The position numbers and the translations under genes were made by a program. The notes beneath the pieces were generated by a model, which saw only the letters and a list, made by a program, of their open reading frames with translations, searched no databases and was not told the DNA's origin. From positions 41,518 through 105,517 of the forward strand of contig JAUVXD010000001.1 of assembly GCA_030603805.1 (NCBI GenBank): a DNA stretch of 64,000 nucleotides, read 5' to 3'. This DNA comes from Acholeplasmataceae bacterium. Lineage in GTDB: Bacteria; Bacillota_I; Bacilli_A; Acholeplasmatales; Acholeplasmataceae. Below are positions 18,589 through 28,153 of the stretch, in pieces. Every line of letters starts with the position of its first letter. Within the stretch, counting starts at the first letter, position 1.

Positions 18589-19086
18589 ATGAAGAAAATT
18601 GTCCTTGCAGGCGGTTGTTTTTGGGGTGTAGAAGGTTATTTTGATCAATTAAAAGGTGTTCTTGACACCTCCACTGGTTATGTTGATGGTAATAAGAAAA
18701 ATCCGACATATAAAGAAGTGTGTAACGGTATAGCAACACATGCTGAAGCGATTGAAGTGACATATGATGAAAATCTCACATCCTTAGAAACTCTTTTAGA
18801 TCACTTTTTTAGAATCATTAATCCTTTTTCACTGAATCGCCAAGGTCATGATATTGGTAGACAATATCGAACAGGGATTTATTATACAGACCCTGAAGAT
18901 GCAACCCGTATCATTGATTTTATGAATCAGCATTTTGGTTTAGATATTAAAAAGGTAAGAACTGAAGTTAAGCTTTGTTTAGATTATGAGCTTGCTGAAG
19001 AATACCATCAAGATTATTTAAAGAAAAATCCAAATGGGTATTGCCATTTGGATATGGGCTTAGCAGCTCCAGAGGAGAAGAAATAA
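18589..19086 (+). CDS. msrA: Peptide methionine sulfoxide reductase MsrA
   Basis: Reduces methionine-S-sulfoxide in proteins and as the free residue. The catalytic motif GGCFWGVEGYF is at residues 7-17, with the nucleophilic Cys. STGYVDG and the HDIGRQYRTGIYYT block are conserved. At 165 residues it is normal for MsrA without MsrB. Thioredoxin, needed to recycle it, is encoded at 25631. The stop overlaps the ATG of the next gene by 1 nt, so it is translated as part of the T-box operon. Confidence 0.96.
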   Translation: MKKIVLAGGCFWGVEGYFDQLKGVLDTSTGYVDGNKKNPTYKEVCNGIATHAEAIEVTYDENLTSLETLLDHFFRIINPFSLNRQGHDIGRQYRTGIYYTDPEDATRIIDFMNQHFGLDIKKVRTEVKLCLDYELAEEYHQDYLKKNPNGYCHLDMGLAAPEEKK

Positions 19087-19559
19087 TGCGTAAAGATTAT
19101 ATATCTTGGGACCAATATTTTATGGGGGTTGCTAAACTTTCTGCACTCAGAAGTAAAGATCCATCCACACAAGTTGGTGCATGTATCATAAACCAAGATA
19201 AGCGCATTGTTGGGATTGGTTATAACGGGTTACCCCATGGGTGTAGTGATCAAGAATTTCCTTGGGGTAATGAAGGTGAGTTTACAAATACTAAGTATCC
19301 GTATGTCGTTCATGCAGAAGCAAATGCGATTTTGAATGCGACGAATAATTTAAAAGGGGCATCTATCTATGTCACACTTTTTCCATGCAATGAATGTACG
19401 AAACTCATTATTCAAAGTGGTATAAAAGAAATAGTCTTTGAATCGAATAAGTACCAAAACTCTAAAGAGCATGAAGCAGCTATTCGTATGCTCAAGGCAT
19501 CTAATGTATCCTATCGCCAGATAGAGGTAGGTGAACTCTGTTATGTTAACACTCCTTAA
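19086..19559 (+). CDS. comEB: dCMP deaminase (ComEB-like)
   Basis: Zinc-dependent deamination of dCMP to dUMP, feeding ThyA. Zinc ligands are in HAEANAIL (His plus catalytic Glu) and PCNEC near residue 100. The N-terminal SWDQYFMGVAKLSALRSKDPSTQVGA block is diagnostic for the family. ATG 19086 overlaps the msrA stop and restores the family N-terminus; the 19041 in-frame alternative adds residues encoded within msrA. At 157 residues the length is normal. The membrane protease gene starts within its last 17 bases. Confidence 0.94.
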   Translation: MRKDYISWDQYFMGVAKLSALRSKDPSTQVGACIINQDKRIVGIGYNGLPHGCSDQEFPWGNEGEFTNTKYPYVVHAEANAILNATNNLKGASIYVTLFPCNECTKLIIQSGIKEIVFESNKYQNSKEHEAAIRMLKASNVSYRQIEVGELCYVNTP

Positions 19560-20529
19560 GCAGTATAAAAAACTACTGATTGTTTTATCGTTTCCATATT
19601 TATACCTACTTTTTGTCTTAGTTGCACCAACAGGACAAGCTGTAACAGCACCTGGTGGATTGACGCCAGTGAATCAAACAATAGAAATTGAAAATGTCGA
19701 TTTTGTAACGAATTTTAGCACAGTCTATGTTTACTCTTTTTACCCAATCACAGCCTTTCAATCATTTGTTTTAGCAGGTGATCCATCAATGAACCTCTAT
19801 CCTATCACCGATAGACAAAGAGATACAACATGGAGAGATGATTTTCTAGCAGGACAAGTTTCTAAGCTCGTCTCACTCAAAAGTTCTTTAATTCAAGCGT
19901 ATCTTTTGGCAAGTGAAGTCGATTCAAATATAGAAATCAATTATGAATACCGTGGTCTATATATCTATTACCGTCCTAGTCGTCTTAAAAATTTAGAGAT
20001 CGGCGATGAAATCATTGAAATCAATGGGATTAGTTACGAAGGTTTGCCGCATGAGACATATCAACAACTTGCCTATCAAGTTCCCGTGACCTATACTGTG
20101 AAACGAGGCCAAGAAACGTTTACTATAGAGTATAATCGTATGGACAATGAGCCATGGATGATTTTCTATCCGAATTATGAAATTTTAAGTGCAAGTCCAT
20201 CGTTTACTTTACCTGGTCTTGAAAGTGTTGTTGGAGGGCCTTCTGGAGGAATGATCCAGACACTTAGTATTTATGTAAGTTTACTAAAACTAAACATTGG
20301 TGATGCTAAAATTGCAGGAACTGGAACCATAAATATGAATGGATCTGTGGGTAGAATTGGTGGAATTCAACAAAAATTATACACTGGAATCTACAATAAT
20401 ATTGATTTTTTCTTCATGCCAACATCCCACTTGAGCGAGATTATCTCCATGGATTATCCGTTTCAAATCATTGCAGTTAATACCATAGAAGAGGCGGTTT
20501 TAAAGCTTTATGAACACATTAATGCATAA
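19543..20529 (+). CDS. Membrane-anchored PDZ/Lon-type (S16) protease, YlbL/SepM-like
   Basis: A surface protease with an N-terminal membrane anchor (about residues 8-30), a PDZ domain (about 135-200) and a C-terminal S16 domain. The catalytic Ser is in GGPSGGMIQTLSIY near residue 235. The Lys of the dyad is in the GSVGRIGGIQQKLYTG segment about 40 residues further on. In Streptococcus, SepM of this family trims a pheromone; in Bacillus, YlbL is a membrane quality-control protease. The target here is unknown. ATG 19543 is preferred to GTG 19531 because of the upstream AGGTAGGTG and the shorter overlap with comEB. Confidence 0.85.
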   Translation: MLTLLKQYKKLLIVLSFPYLYLLFVLVAPTGQAVTAPGGLTPVNQTIEIENVDFVTNFSTVYVYSFYPITAFQSFVLAGDPSMNLYPITDRQRDTTWRDDFLAGQVSKLVSLKSSLIQAYLLASEVDSNIEINYEYRGLYIYYRPSRLKNLEIGDEIIEINGISYEGLPHETYQQLAYQVPVTYTVKRGQETFTIEYNRMDNEPWMIFYPNYEILSASPSFTLPGLESVVGGPSGGMIQTLSIYVSLLKLNIGDAKIAGTGTINMNGSVGRIGGIQQKLYTGIYNNIDFFFMPTSHLSEIISMDYPFQIIAVNTIEEAVLKLYEHINA

Positions 20530-20896
20530 AATTTTCGCCTTCTTCAGAAGGTTTTCAAAGCTTGTCAAGATGATTGATAAGGAAACAAGAGTCAAAGGTG
20601 TTCTTAAATCAGTTTTTGGAGCACTCTTGATTTCGATTTTAATCCTACTTTTGCCAGTACTTGTCGTCGTCAATATGTTTATATATACTAAACTTACATT
20701 TTTATTGTCTATTTTTTTGTTTATATTTATCCTATGTTGGCCATTTATCTATTATTTCTTTTACTATAAACTACTTAAAGTCTATTATCCTAAGGTACAA
20801 GCCATCAATACAACAATACCTCAACTTGTAGAAAGTACCATTGTTGCTATCTTTTTCCTCATCTTAGGTATCATTGTTTTATCAGTCATTTTTTAG
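20510..20896 (+). CDS. Small membrane protein, unknown function
   Basis: A 128-residue protein with three strong hydrophobic segments, near residues 32-55, 62-84 and 107-127. A short basic N-terminal arm containing KLVKMIDKETRVKGV precedes them. I recognise no family. It overlaps the end of the protease gene by 20 nt and is followed after 10 bp by lspA. It therefore sits in the same operon and may act at the membrane with one of them. The start is uncertain: ATG 20510 or ATG 20522, neither with a clear ribosome site, so translational coupling is likely. Confidence 0.65.
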   Translation: MNTLMHKIFAFFRRFSKLVKMIDKETRVKGVLKSVFGALLISILILLLPVLVVVNMFIYTKLTFLLSIFLFIFILCWPFIYYFFYYKLLKVYYPKVQAINTTIPQLVESTIVAIFFLILGIIVLSVIF

Positions 20897-20906
20897 GAGG
20901 TTTATC

Positions 20907-21437
20907 ATGTTGATTGGTGTTATCATTATTTTCATCACCTTATTTCTCGATCAAGTGACCAAATATGTTGCAAAAGCAGTGATTCCAGGTATTATTACAC
21001 CTCAAAACCCTAATATTACTTGGATTCCTAACCTTTTGGAACTCTCATACTACGAGAATACTGGAGCATCCGGCGGCATTTTAAAAGATGCACAACTCTT
21101 GTTTATGATTGTAACCATCATTGCATTAGTTGTTTTCGGCTATTTTTTTCTCCAATCTGATTTTAAACATAAAAAAACCTATAGCTGGGCGATTGCTTTA
21201 TTCATTGGGGGCACATTAGGTAATGCCATTGATAGAGCTCTACTAGGATATGTAATTGATTTTCTTCATTATCCGTTTTTAGGACCTATATTAAATGTCT
21301 TTGGTCTTAGTAATTTTTATAACAATCTTGCAGATATGTATTTAAGTGCAGCCATTGTCTTATTTGCTATTGATTTGTTCTTTTTTGAACCCAAACGACT
21401 AAAAGAGGCGAAAAATCATGAGCAAAACTCAGCTTAA
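20907..21437 (+). CDS. lspA: Lipoprotein signal peptidase (signal peptidase II)
   Basis: An aspartyl protease in the membrane that cleaves lipoprotein signal peptides at the lipobox Cys. Four membrane segments are seen. FLDQVTKYVAKAVIP is the N-terminal signature, ENTGASGG corresponds to the ENxGaa motif, and the catalytic Asp residues are in GNAIDRALLGYVIDF and the LADMYL segment. ATG 20907 lies 6 nt after AGGAGG; earlier in-frame starts lie in the preceding gene. The window encodes two lipoproteins it could process (37202 and 49913). The stop overlaps rluD by 20 nt. Confidence 0.95.
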   Translation: MLIGVIIIFITLFLDQVTKYVAKAVIPGIITPQNPNITWIPNLLELSYYENTGASGGILKDAQLLFMIVTIIALVVFGYFFLQSDFKHKKTYSWAIALFIGGTLGNAIDRALLGYVIDFLHYPFLGPILNVFGLSNFYNNLADMYLSAAIVLFAIDLFFFEPKRLKEAKNHEQNSA

Positions 21438-22329
21438 AGTGACTCTAGAACATGTTGGCGAAAGATTAGATGCCTATCTTTCATCGACTTATTTTCTAGA
21501 ATCTAGTCGAAATCATGTTCAAATTGAAATCAAGGCTGGCCATGTTAAAGTGAATGGAACTCAAGTTAAAACGGGTTATGCACTTAAACTTAATGATATC
21601 ATTGAAATAGAATCTGCTGAATCTAAAAAACTAGACATCGAAGCTGTTGATCTTAAACTGGATATTGTTTATGAGGATGATGACTTGCTAGTGATTAATA
21701 AGCCACAAGGTATGGTCGTACATCCTGCATCATCCTATCATGAACCGACACTTGTTCATGGACTACTTCATGAAGTTGACGAATTATCATCGATCAATGG
21801 TGTGATTAGACCTGGGATTGTGCATCGTATTGATAAAGATACTTCAGGGTTACTTGTGGTTGCAAAAAACAACCAGGTCCATCAAAAACTCTCAGCAGAC
21901 CTCGCTGAACACAAGATTGAACGTAAATATATCGCATTAGTTTACGGTTTGGTTAAAGAAAATGAAGGAACAATTGATGCACCAATCGCTAGACATCCTA
22001 AACATAGACTTAAAATGACAGTGATTGCTGGTGGTAAAAGAGCTGTGACTCATTTCAAAGTCTTAGAGAGATTTGAGCATCATACACTGATTTCATGCGA
22101 ACTTGAAACCGGTAGAACACATCAAATCCGTGTGCACATGGCATTTATAGGTCATCCTATTTTAGGTGATCCTATGTATGGACCAAAACAAGTCGTAGGA
22201 AGTTCAGGACAATATTTGCACGCGACTGAACTGAAATTCTTTCATCCAACAAAAAAAGAGCATATGACGTTTACAGCCAATATGCCTCAAAATTTTATGA
22301 AAATGATTGATGATCTCAGGAGAGGTTGA
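21418..22329 (+). CDS. rluD: 23S rRNA pseudouridine synthase, RluD family
   Basis: Isomerises specific uridines in rRNA. An N-terminal S4 RNA-binding domain (about residues 8-75) is followed by the catalytic domain, with the Asp in HRIDKDTSGLLVVAKN near residue 138. LVHGLLHEV and the TGRTHQIRVHMAFIGHPILGDPMYG block match the RluA/RluC/RluD family. At 303 residues it has the YlyB/RluD length. The lspA-rluD order is the same as in Bacillus. The last 14 bp overlap rnhC on the opposite strand. Confidence 0.93.
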   Translation: MSKTQLKVTLEHVGERLDAYLSSTYFLESSRNHVQIEIKAGHVKVNGTQVKTGYALKLNDIIEIESAESKKLDIEAVDLKLDIVYEDDDLLVINKPQGMVVHPASSYHEPTLVHGLLHEVDELSSINGVIRPGIVHRIDKDTSGLLVVAKNNQVHQKLSADLAEHKIERKYIALVYGLVKENEGTIDAPIARHPKHRLKMTVIAGGKRAVTHFKVLERFEHHTLISCELETGRTHQIRVHMAFIGHPILGDPMYGPKQVVGSSGQYLHATELKFFHPTKKEHMTFTANMPQNFMKMIDDLRRG

Positions 22330-23173
22330 GCTTTGTAATGTTTTTATAATTCATTTTTGCAATGAGGGTAAGCGCATGCTTACCTTTTGTTTCATGAATT
22401 GATTTAATCTGCTCATCAACTTCCTTAGAAGCTCCCTTAAGCAGTTCAAATCCAATTTTTGTGCTATATTCCTGCATTTTAACCAAAAATGCATAGCGTG
22501 CAATAATAGAAGCTGCAGCAACACTTAAATGAACTTGTTCGGCTTTTGTGTGAAATTCTATGTCTCTATAAATCAGGGTTTCATCTTTGATGTAATTAAA
22601 GTATAATTGAGGTGTACAAAACTGATCTAAGATGACTGGTGTATTTTCTTCTGTTTTACTGGAAGTCTTAATAATCGCTTGATTGTGGAGTAAAGCCTTC
22701 ATTTTATTTAAGTTATAACCTTGTTCGACTAACTCATTATATTTCTTGGGTGGCAAAATTAAAAGTGAATGGACGATTCGTTTCGCAATCTTAGGTGCAA
22801 TCATTTGAATCATTTTATCCGTCATATTTTTTGAATCCCTGACATTTAGAGATTCTAAATAGGCAATATCTTGAACACTGACATAAGCAGAACATACGAC
22901 AATTGGTCCAAATACATCCCCTGTACCGACTTCATCAGAACCAATAGCGGCATAGTCCTCGCGATTTAAGTGCTTCTTAATGGATACTAACTCATGTGTG
23001 ACTTCCTTACCCTGCAATAAAACCTTGCCTGTTTTGTAGGCAAGAATATCAATGCCGTTATGTTGGGCATGAAAAAGAAGATATTGATTCGAATCTTCTA
23101 TTTGATGATATTGATAGACACGATTCAGTTTTTCTAGTTCTGATTCGTTTACAGAAATGGTGTAATGTTTCAT
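22316..23173 (-). CDS. rnhC: Ribonuclease HIII
   Basis: Cleaves the RNA strand of RNA-DNA hybrids. The core motif AIGSDEVGTGDVFGPIVVCSAYV is near residue 78, with its catalytic Asp/Glu pair. Further acidic residues are seen in LNVRDSKNM and the VILDQF region. An N-terminal TBP-like substrate-binding domain (about residues 1-70) separates HIII from HII, and the 285-residue length agrees. The gene is divergent from mutS2 and convergent with rluD, with a 14-bp coding overlap at the 3' ends. Confidence 0.95.
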   Translation of the reverse strand: MKHYTISVNESELEKLNRVYQYHQIEDSNQYLLFHAQHNGIDILAYKTGKVLLQGKEVTHELVSIKKHLNREDYAAIGSDEVGTGDVFGPIVVCSAYVSVQDIAYLESLNVRDSKNMTDKMIQMIAPKIAKRIVHSLLILPPKKYNELVEQGYNLNKMKALLHNQAIIKTSSKTEENTPVILDQFCTPQLYFNYIKDETLIYRDIEFHTKAEQVHLSVAAASIIARYAFLVKMQEYSTKIGFELLKGASKEVDEQIKSIHETKGKHALTLIAKMNYKNITKLNLS

Positions 23174-23232
23174 CGAATAATCTCCTACTCAAGTTCCATT
23201 ATACCACAGATTATGAAAAAAAGGTGCTCCTC

Positions 23233-25554
23233 ATGCGATTTATGACAAAGACTTTAGAACTGAATCAAATTCTAGATTTGGTCGCTTCATATGCCAAATC
23301 TGAGACCATTAGACAAGAGATTCTAAAACTGGAACCGATGACTGAACTTGAAGTCATTGAAAGACAATTGACAGAAACTCAGGATATGATGACGCTGATC
23401 ACAAGAGCGGGTCTCATCCCATTGATTGAGGATTATGATATCCATCAATTACTCAGATATGCGGGTTTAGAGCGTGTTTTTTCTATTCAAGAATTACTCT
23501 ATATCCGTCTCTTTTTATCCATGGAAAGAGATGTTCATACATTTAAAAGAGAGGCTATGAGAAATAAAATCCAATTGAACTCAATTGAACATTATCTAAC
23601 ACATCTCCATAATCACGAATCTTTACTCTCTTATATTCATAGCAAAATGGATGAAGATGGTTTGATTTTAGATGACGCAACCCCTGAGCTTCTTAAAATT
23701 AGAAGGGATTTATCTAAATTAGATAAGCAACTTCAAGATCGCTTAAGTAAACTTGTTATTGATTATGCAAGTTATTTAAATGAGCATGTCATCGTTATTC
23801 GAAATAATCGGTTTTGTATCCCAGTCAAAGATGCATTTAAGAATAAGATTAAAGGGGTCGTTCATGATGTATCATCGAGTAAACAAACGGTTTATATCGA
23901 ACCTGAAGCAACCCGTCAAATCACTGCAGAAATCGAATCACTCAAAGTTTTAGAAGAAAAGGAAATCCAAAAAATAATCGCTTTAATGAGCGAAGAAGTC
24001 CATCAAGCATCAGCAACACTTAAAGATAATTTAGATATCTTTTTGAGTCTTGATTTTCTTCAATCCAAAGCAAGATATGCACGCACTCTAGACTGTAACA
24101 AGCCTCATATCAATCAACAAGGGATCATCTCATTAATTCAGGCGAAGCATCCCTTACTTGATCAAAAAACAGCTGTCCCAATTCAATTAGAATTGAATAA
24201 AGATTTGAAAACACTCTTGATTACAGGACCAAATACAGGAGGTAAAACAGTCGCTTTAAAGACTGTTGGCCTTTTGACACTGATGATGCAATGTGGTTTA
24301 TTGATTCCTGCATCTGAAGGCACTAATCTTGCTATTTTTGATCAAGTGTTTGCTGATATTGGGGATGAACAATCCATTCAACAATCACTTTCGACATTCT
24401 CTTCACATTTAACAAAAATCATTTCAATGATCGAGCATGTAAAAGATAATACCCTAATCCTTTTAGATGAACTTGGTAGTGGTACAGACCCTAACGAAGG
24501 TGTTTCACTCGCTATGGCAATCTTAAACCGCTTTAAAGTTTATGATATTCGCATGATGGTGACCACACACTACTCAGAACTTAAGAGTTATGCATATGAA
24601 GAACCACATATGGCAACTGCAAGTGTTGCCTTCGACAAGAAGACGTTAAAACCCCTTTATTATCTTCAAATGGGCACTACGGGCTCTTCTCATGCGTTTT
24701 TAATTGCCAGACGACTCGGACTTAAGGATGACGTCGTCAAAGATGCAGAAACCATTTATCAAGGTAGACAAACAGATTTAGCTAAAGTGATGGAAAAGCT
24801 TAATGATGAAATGCTTTATATTGAAAGACAAAAGGAAAAACTAGCTTTTGAAATCTCAGAAAGCAAAAAAGTAAAAACAGAATATCAAGTACTCAGAGAA
24901 AAACTTCTTAAAGAACAAGATCAAATCATTGAGCAAATTAAATATAAAGAAGAATCCAAATGGCAAGCACTTAAAGATGAAGCGAGACAAATTATTACTG
25001 AATTGCAAAAAAAGCAGAGTATATCAAATCCTGAAATTGCACAAATCAAATTTCAACTCAATCAAAAAACAGAATCTGATACTACCCACCGATTAACCGA
25101 TGAACTTATGGTTGGTGATGATGTATTTATCCTTCCTTATCAGCAATATGGTAAGATTGTGTCCATCAAGAATGAGGACTATCGTGTCATTTTTGGTCAG
25201 TTTGATTTGATGTTTAAATCCTTCGATTTAAGAAAAGAACAACCTAAACCAGACCCTAAAAAATCAATCAGACAAGTTAAAACAAATGCAGGAGCAACGC
25301 CAGAAAAGAAGGCACAATTTGAGCTTGATTTAAGAGGATTTAGATTTGAAGAGGTCAAAGACGCGATGGATCAAGCTATTGACCGCGCTCTATTATCTGG
25401 ATTATCCACGATGAGAATCATTCATGGTTTTGGAAGTGGCGCAGTTAGAAAGGCTGTTTATGACTACATCAAGTCATCACCCTATATTAAAGGTCATCGA
25501 TTTGGTGGTGAGGGTGAAGGTTTGAATGGGGTAACGATTATTACCCTAAAATAG
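23233..25554 (+). CDS. mutS2: MutS2 family ATPase with Smr domain
   Basis: A MutS paralogue without the mismatch-recognition domain, linked to suppression of recombination and to ribosome-collision rescue in Bacillus. Walker A is ITGPNTGGKTVALKT near residue 333 and Walker B is LILLDELGSGTDPNEG. A coiled-coil clamp covers about residues 510-600. The C-terminal Smr endonuclease domain has LDLRGFRFEEV and HGFGSGAVRKAV. ATG 23233 is preferred because AAAGGTG lies about 7 nt upstream; GTG 23224 overlaps that site. Confidence 0.95.
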   Translation: MRFMTKTLELNQILDLVASYAKSETIRQEILKLEPMTELEVIERQLTETQDMMTLITRAGLIPLIEDYDIHQLLRYAGLERVFSIQELLYIRLFLSMERDVHTFKREAMRNKIQLNSIEHYLTHLHNHESLLSYIHSKMDEDGLILDDATPELLKIRRDLSKLDKQLQDRLSKLVIDYASYLNEHVIVIRNNRFCIPVKDAFKNKIKGVVHDVSSSKQTVYIEPEATRQITAEIESLKVLEEKEIQKIIALMSEEVHQASATLKDNLDIFLSLDFLQSKARYARTLDCNKPHINQQGIISLIQAKHPLLDQKTAVPIQLELNKDLKTLLITGPNTGGKTVALKTVGLLTLMMQCGLLIPASEGTNLAIFDQVFADIGDEQSIQQSLSTFSSHLTKIISMIEHVKDNTLILLDELGSGTDPNEGVSLAMAILNRFKVYDIRMMVTTHYSELKSYAYEEPHMATASVAFDKKTLKPLYYLQMGTTGSSHAFLIARRLGLKDDVVKDAETIYQGRQTDLAKVMEKLNDEMLYIERQKEKLAFEISESKKVKTEYQVLREKLLKEQDQIIEQIKYKEESKWQALKDEARQIITELQKKQSISNPEIAQIKFQLNQKTESDTTHRLTDELMVGDDVFILPYQQYGKIVSIKNEDYRVIFGQFDLMFKSFDLRKEQPKPDPKKSIRQVKTNAGATPEKKAQFELDLRGFRFEEVKDAMDQAIDRALLSGLSTMRIIHGFGSGAVRKAVYDYIKSSPYIKGHRFGGEGEGLNGVTIITLK

Positions 25555-25630
25555 TGCGAAGGGCTTGAAAAAAAGACGTTTTAATCATATAATAAGGTAT
25601 GAAATTTTATAAAGAAAGTGGGAAAAATTA

Positions 25631-25939
25631 ATGATTGATTATCAAGGACAACCGTATCAAGAAGTCATCGGACAACAGGGTCTTGTTGTCGTACAGTATT
25701 TTGCAACTTGGTGTGGACCATGTAAGATGCTAAAACCTGTATTGGAATCCCTAGCAACTGAATTAGCTGAAGTTAAATTCTACCGTTTAGACATCGATTT
25801 ATACAGAAATCAAGCCATTGAAGCAAACATTAGAAGCGTTCCAACTGTCGTCTTATACAAGGACGGAGAAGAAGTGGATCGTCAAAGCGGCTATCAACCT
25901 AAAGAAAGAGTTGCTGCTTGGATGAATCAATTCAAATAA
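25631..25939 (+). CDS. trxA: Thioredoxin
   Basis: A small disulfide reductant of 102 residues. The active site WCGPCK is near residue 28, in the usual YFATWCGPCKMLKPVLE context, and the cis-Pro loop is in RSVPTVVLYKDGEE. The N-terminus is slightly short compared with the standard fold. It stands alone between mutS2 and truB with its own terminator. It is the likely reductant for MsrA in this window. No thioredoxin reductase is present here. Confidence 0.95.
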   Translation: MIDYQGQPYQEVIGQQGLVVVQYFATWCGPCKMLKPVLESLATELAEVKFYRLDIDLYRNQAIEANIRSVPTVVLYKDGEEVDRQSGYQPKERVAAWMNQFK

Positions 25940-25941
25940 TT

Positions 25942-25964
25942 AAAGCACTTGTGTGCTTTTTTTA
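25942..25964 (+). terminator. Intrinsic terminator after thioredoxin gene
   Basis: AAAGCAC and GTGCTTT form a short stem followed by a run of T. Confidence 0.8.
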
Positions 25965-26000
25965 TTCTATTTTTTCTAGTATAATAGTCATGGTGATCTC

Positions 26001-26861
26001 ATGGATGGATTTTTGTTAGTCAATAAACCCACAGGTTGGACATCTCATGATGTCGTATTTAAACTTAAAAAAAAGTTACAGGTCAATAAAATTGGTCATA
26101 CAGGTACTTTGGATCCTTTTGCAAGTGGTCTTTTAATTTTATGTTTGGGTAAAGCAACCAAACTTGCACATCTATTTTCTGATTTGGACAAAGATTATGA
26201 AGGAACCATGGTTTTTGGAAAACATTATGACACTTATGATACCACTGGGAAGATATTAGATGAAAAATCATTTGATGCGAGTAGCGATCGTCTAAAGCAA
26301 GAAATTCATCAAATGATTGGTGATTATCACCAAGTCCCTCCTATGTATTCGGCATTAAAAGTTAATGGACAAAAACTTTATGATCTTGCCCGCAAGGGTA
26401 TTGAAGTTGAAAGAGCAACACGGTTAGTTTCAGTTTATGATTTTCAGATGAAAAGTCCTTTAGAACATCATCAGTTTGATTTTTTTGTCTCTGTTTCTAA
26501 AGGGACTTATATACGTAGTCTAGCTGTGGACTTAGGCGAAAAACTTGACACGTATGCAGCCTTAAGTCAACTCAAAAGAATTCGCGTGGGTCGTTATCAT
26601 CTCAATCAAGCAAAATCGATTGAGGACATCGAAAAAAGTGATATCCTTGAGTTAGAAGACTACTTTAAAGATTACCCTAGTATTATATTAAATGACTATA
26701 TGATTCGGCTAGTTCGAAATGGTGTTTATCTCGATGAAAGACAAACGACAATGACAACACCTTTTGTTGTTAAAAATCAAAAAAATCGTCTTGTTGCCTA
26801 TTACGAAGTCGTAGCAAATCATATGTATAAACCAGTTGTTTTATTTGAGGAGCACCTATGA
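26001..26861 (+). CDS. truB: tRNA pseudouridine-55 synthase
   Basis: Makes pseudouridine at position 55 of the tRNA T-arm. MDGFLLVNKPTGWTSHDVV is the family start. The catalytic Asp is in GHTGTLDPFASGLL near residue 38, and QVPPMYSALKVNGQKLYDLARKG is a further signature. At 286 residues the length is normal. A TATAAT box lies at 25980-25985. The stop overlaps ribF by 4 nt, the common Firmicutes truB-ribF pair. Confidence 0.96.
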   Translation: MDGFLLVNKPTGWTSHDVVFKLKKKLQVNKIGHTGTLDPFASGLLILCLGKATKLAHLFSDLDKDYEGTMVFGKHYDTYDTTGKILDEKSFDASSDRLKQEIHQMIGDYHQVPPMYSALKVNGQKLYDLARKGIEVERATRLVSVYDFQMKSPLEHHQFDFFVSVSKGTYIRSLAVDLGEKLDTYAALSQLKRIRVGRYHLNQAKSIEDIEKSDILELEDYFKDYPSIILNDYMIRLVRNGVYLDERQTTMTTPFVVKNQKNRLVAYYEVVANHMYKPVVLFEEHL

Positions 26862-27748
26862 AAATCATATCTTCGAAGTATTATTTAATTAAAAACGAAC
26901 ACCCAATCACGATTACCATGGGTAATTTTGATGGCTTACATTTAGGCCATCAACAGCTCATTGAACGTGTTTTGTCATATACAGACACCAAGCATGGTGT
27001 CTTAACCTTTGATCCACATCCTTCATCTGTCCTTCGCAAACAAACCTTTAGAACATTAACTCAAAAAGAAGATAAAATTGATTTGTTTTCAAGATATCCC
27101 CTTGATTATGCTTTTATTGTTGAATTTGATAAGGCTTTTTCAGAGTTAACAGTCGAGCAGTTTATCGATTTTTTGAGAAGTATTCATGTCAGACGATTAA
27201 TCATAGGTCGTGATGCAAGGTTTGCGTATCGTGGAGAAGGTACCATTCAAGATTTAAAAAAATACTTTTATGTCGATGTTGTTGAAGATTTAGTCTATAA
27301 TCACACGCGTGTATCGACGACCTATATTAAAGACTTTTTGACCATTGGTGATTTAGGCTCTGCAAGAAAGTTACTGAATCGACACTATGACATTAAAGGG
27401 ATAGTCGTTCATGGCAACAAAATTGGTCATAAGTTAGGGTTTCCAACGGCAAATATTGACTATGGTTCCTATTTTTTACCTAAAAGTGGCGTTTATTATG
27501 TCAGAGTTTTAGTAGATGGAGAATGGTTCCATGGTATGGCAAATATTGGAAATAATCCCACATTAAACTACTCATTTGAGAAACGTTTGGAAATTAATAT
27601 CTTAGATTTTGACCGTGATATTTATGGTAGAAAAGTCGATATCGTCTTTATGCACTACATCAGAAATGAACTCAAATTCAAGAATCGAAAAGAACTGATT
27701 GAGCAACTGAAAAAAGATGAAACTGCGATTAGAAAATTAACAATTTAA
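26858..27748 (+). CDS. ribF: Bifunctional riboflavin kinase/FAD synthetase
   Basis: Converts riboflavin to FMN and then to FAD. The N-terminal adenylyltransferase has MGNFDGLHLGHQQLIERV near residue 21 and the STTYIKDFL motif. The C-terminal kinase domain has HGNKIGHKLGFPTANID near residue 190, followed by GVYYVRVLVDGEW. At 296 residues it is close to the family length. FMN from this enzyme would be needed by any covalently flavinylated protein, such as the lipoprotein at 37202. Confidence 0.96.
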   Translation: MKIISSKYYLIKNEHPITITMGNFDGLHLGHQQLIERVLSYTDTKHGVLTFDPHPSSVLRKQTFRTLTQKEDKIDLFSRYPLDYAFIVEFDKAFSELTVEQFIDFLRSIHVRRLIIGRDARFAYRGEGTIQDLKKYFYVDVVEDLVYNHTRVSTTYIKDFLTIGDLGSARKLLNRHYDIKGIVVHGNKIGHKLGFPTANIDYGSYFLPKSGVYYVRVLVDGEWFHGMANIGNNPTLNYSFEKRLEINILDFDRDIYGRKVDIVFMHYIRNELKFKNRKELIEQLKKDETAIRKLTI

Positions 27749-27786
27749 GAAAAGATATGCTATAATAAAATAAACGAGGTGGTATT

Positions 27787-28110
27787 ATGAAGCTGATCAT
27801 TGCAATTGTGTCAAATGATGACGCGAACAAAGTTCAAAAGGCATTAGTCAAAGACAGATTTTTCTCAACTCGCTTAGCAACAACAGGTGGTTTTTTAAGA
27901 GCTGGTAATGTGACGTTTATGATTGGTGTGAATGATGAAAAAGTTCCTCAAGCTTTAGAAATTATTGAAGCACACTCTAAAAAACGTACAAAACTCGTCC
28001 CAAACACCATCGTCAATGAGTTTGGTTCATTTTCTGCATTACCCATTGAAGTTGAAGTCGGTGGCGCAACCGTATTTGTCGTCAACGTCGATCAATTCGT
28101 TAAAATTTAG
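27787..28110 (+). CDS. darA: PII-like c-di-AMP receptor (DarA/PstA, DUF970)
   Basis: A trimeric PII-like signal protein that binds cyclic di-AMP. The 107-residue length and the MKLIIAIVSNDDANKVQKALVKDRFFSTRLATTGGFLRAG region match the family, where the Thr/Gly-rich stretch contacts the nucleotide. GNVTFMIGVNDEKV follows. It has its own TATAAT (27761-27766) and a GAGGTGG ribosome site. Its presence implies c-di-AMP signalling, but no c-di-AMP cyclase or phosphodiesterase is in the window. Confidence 0.9.
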   Translation: MKLIIAIVSNDDANKVQKALVKDRFFSTRLATTGGFLRAGNVTFMIGVNDEKVPQALEIIEAHSKKRTKLVPNTIVNEFGSFSALPIEVEVGGATVFVVNVDQFVKI

Positions 28111-28120
28111 TTAAAAATAG

Positions 28121-28148
28121 TTGCATTTTATAAAATAAATGCTACAAT
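28121..28148 (+). promoter_or_regulatory. Promoter of rpsO
   Basis: TTGCAT (28121-28126) and TACAAT (28143-28148) with a 16-bp spacer. Confidence 0.65.
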
Positions 28149-28153
28149 AAAAC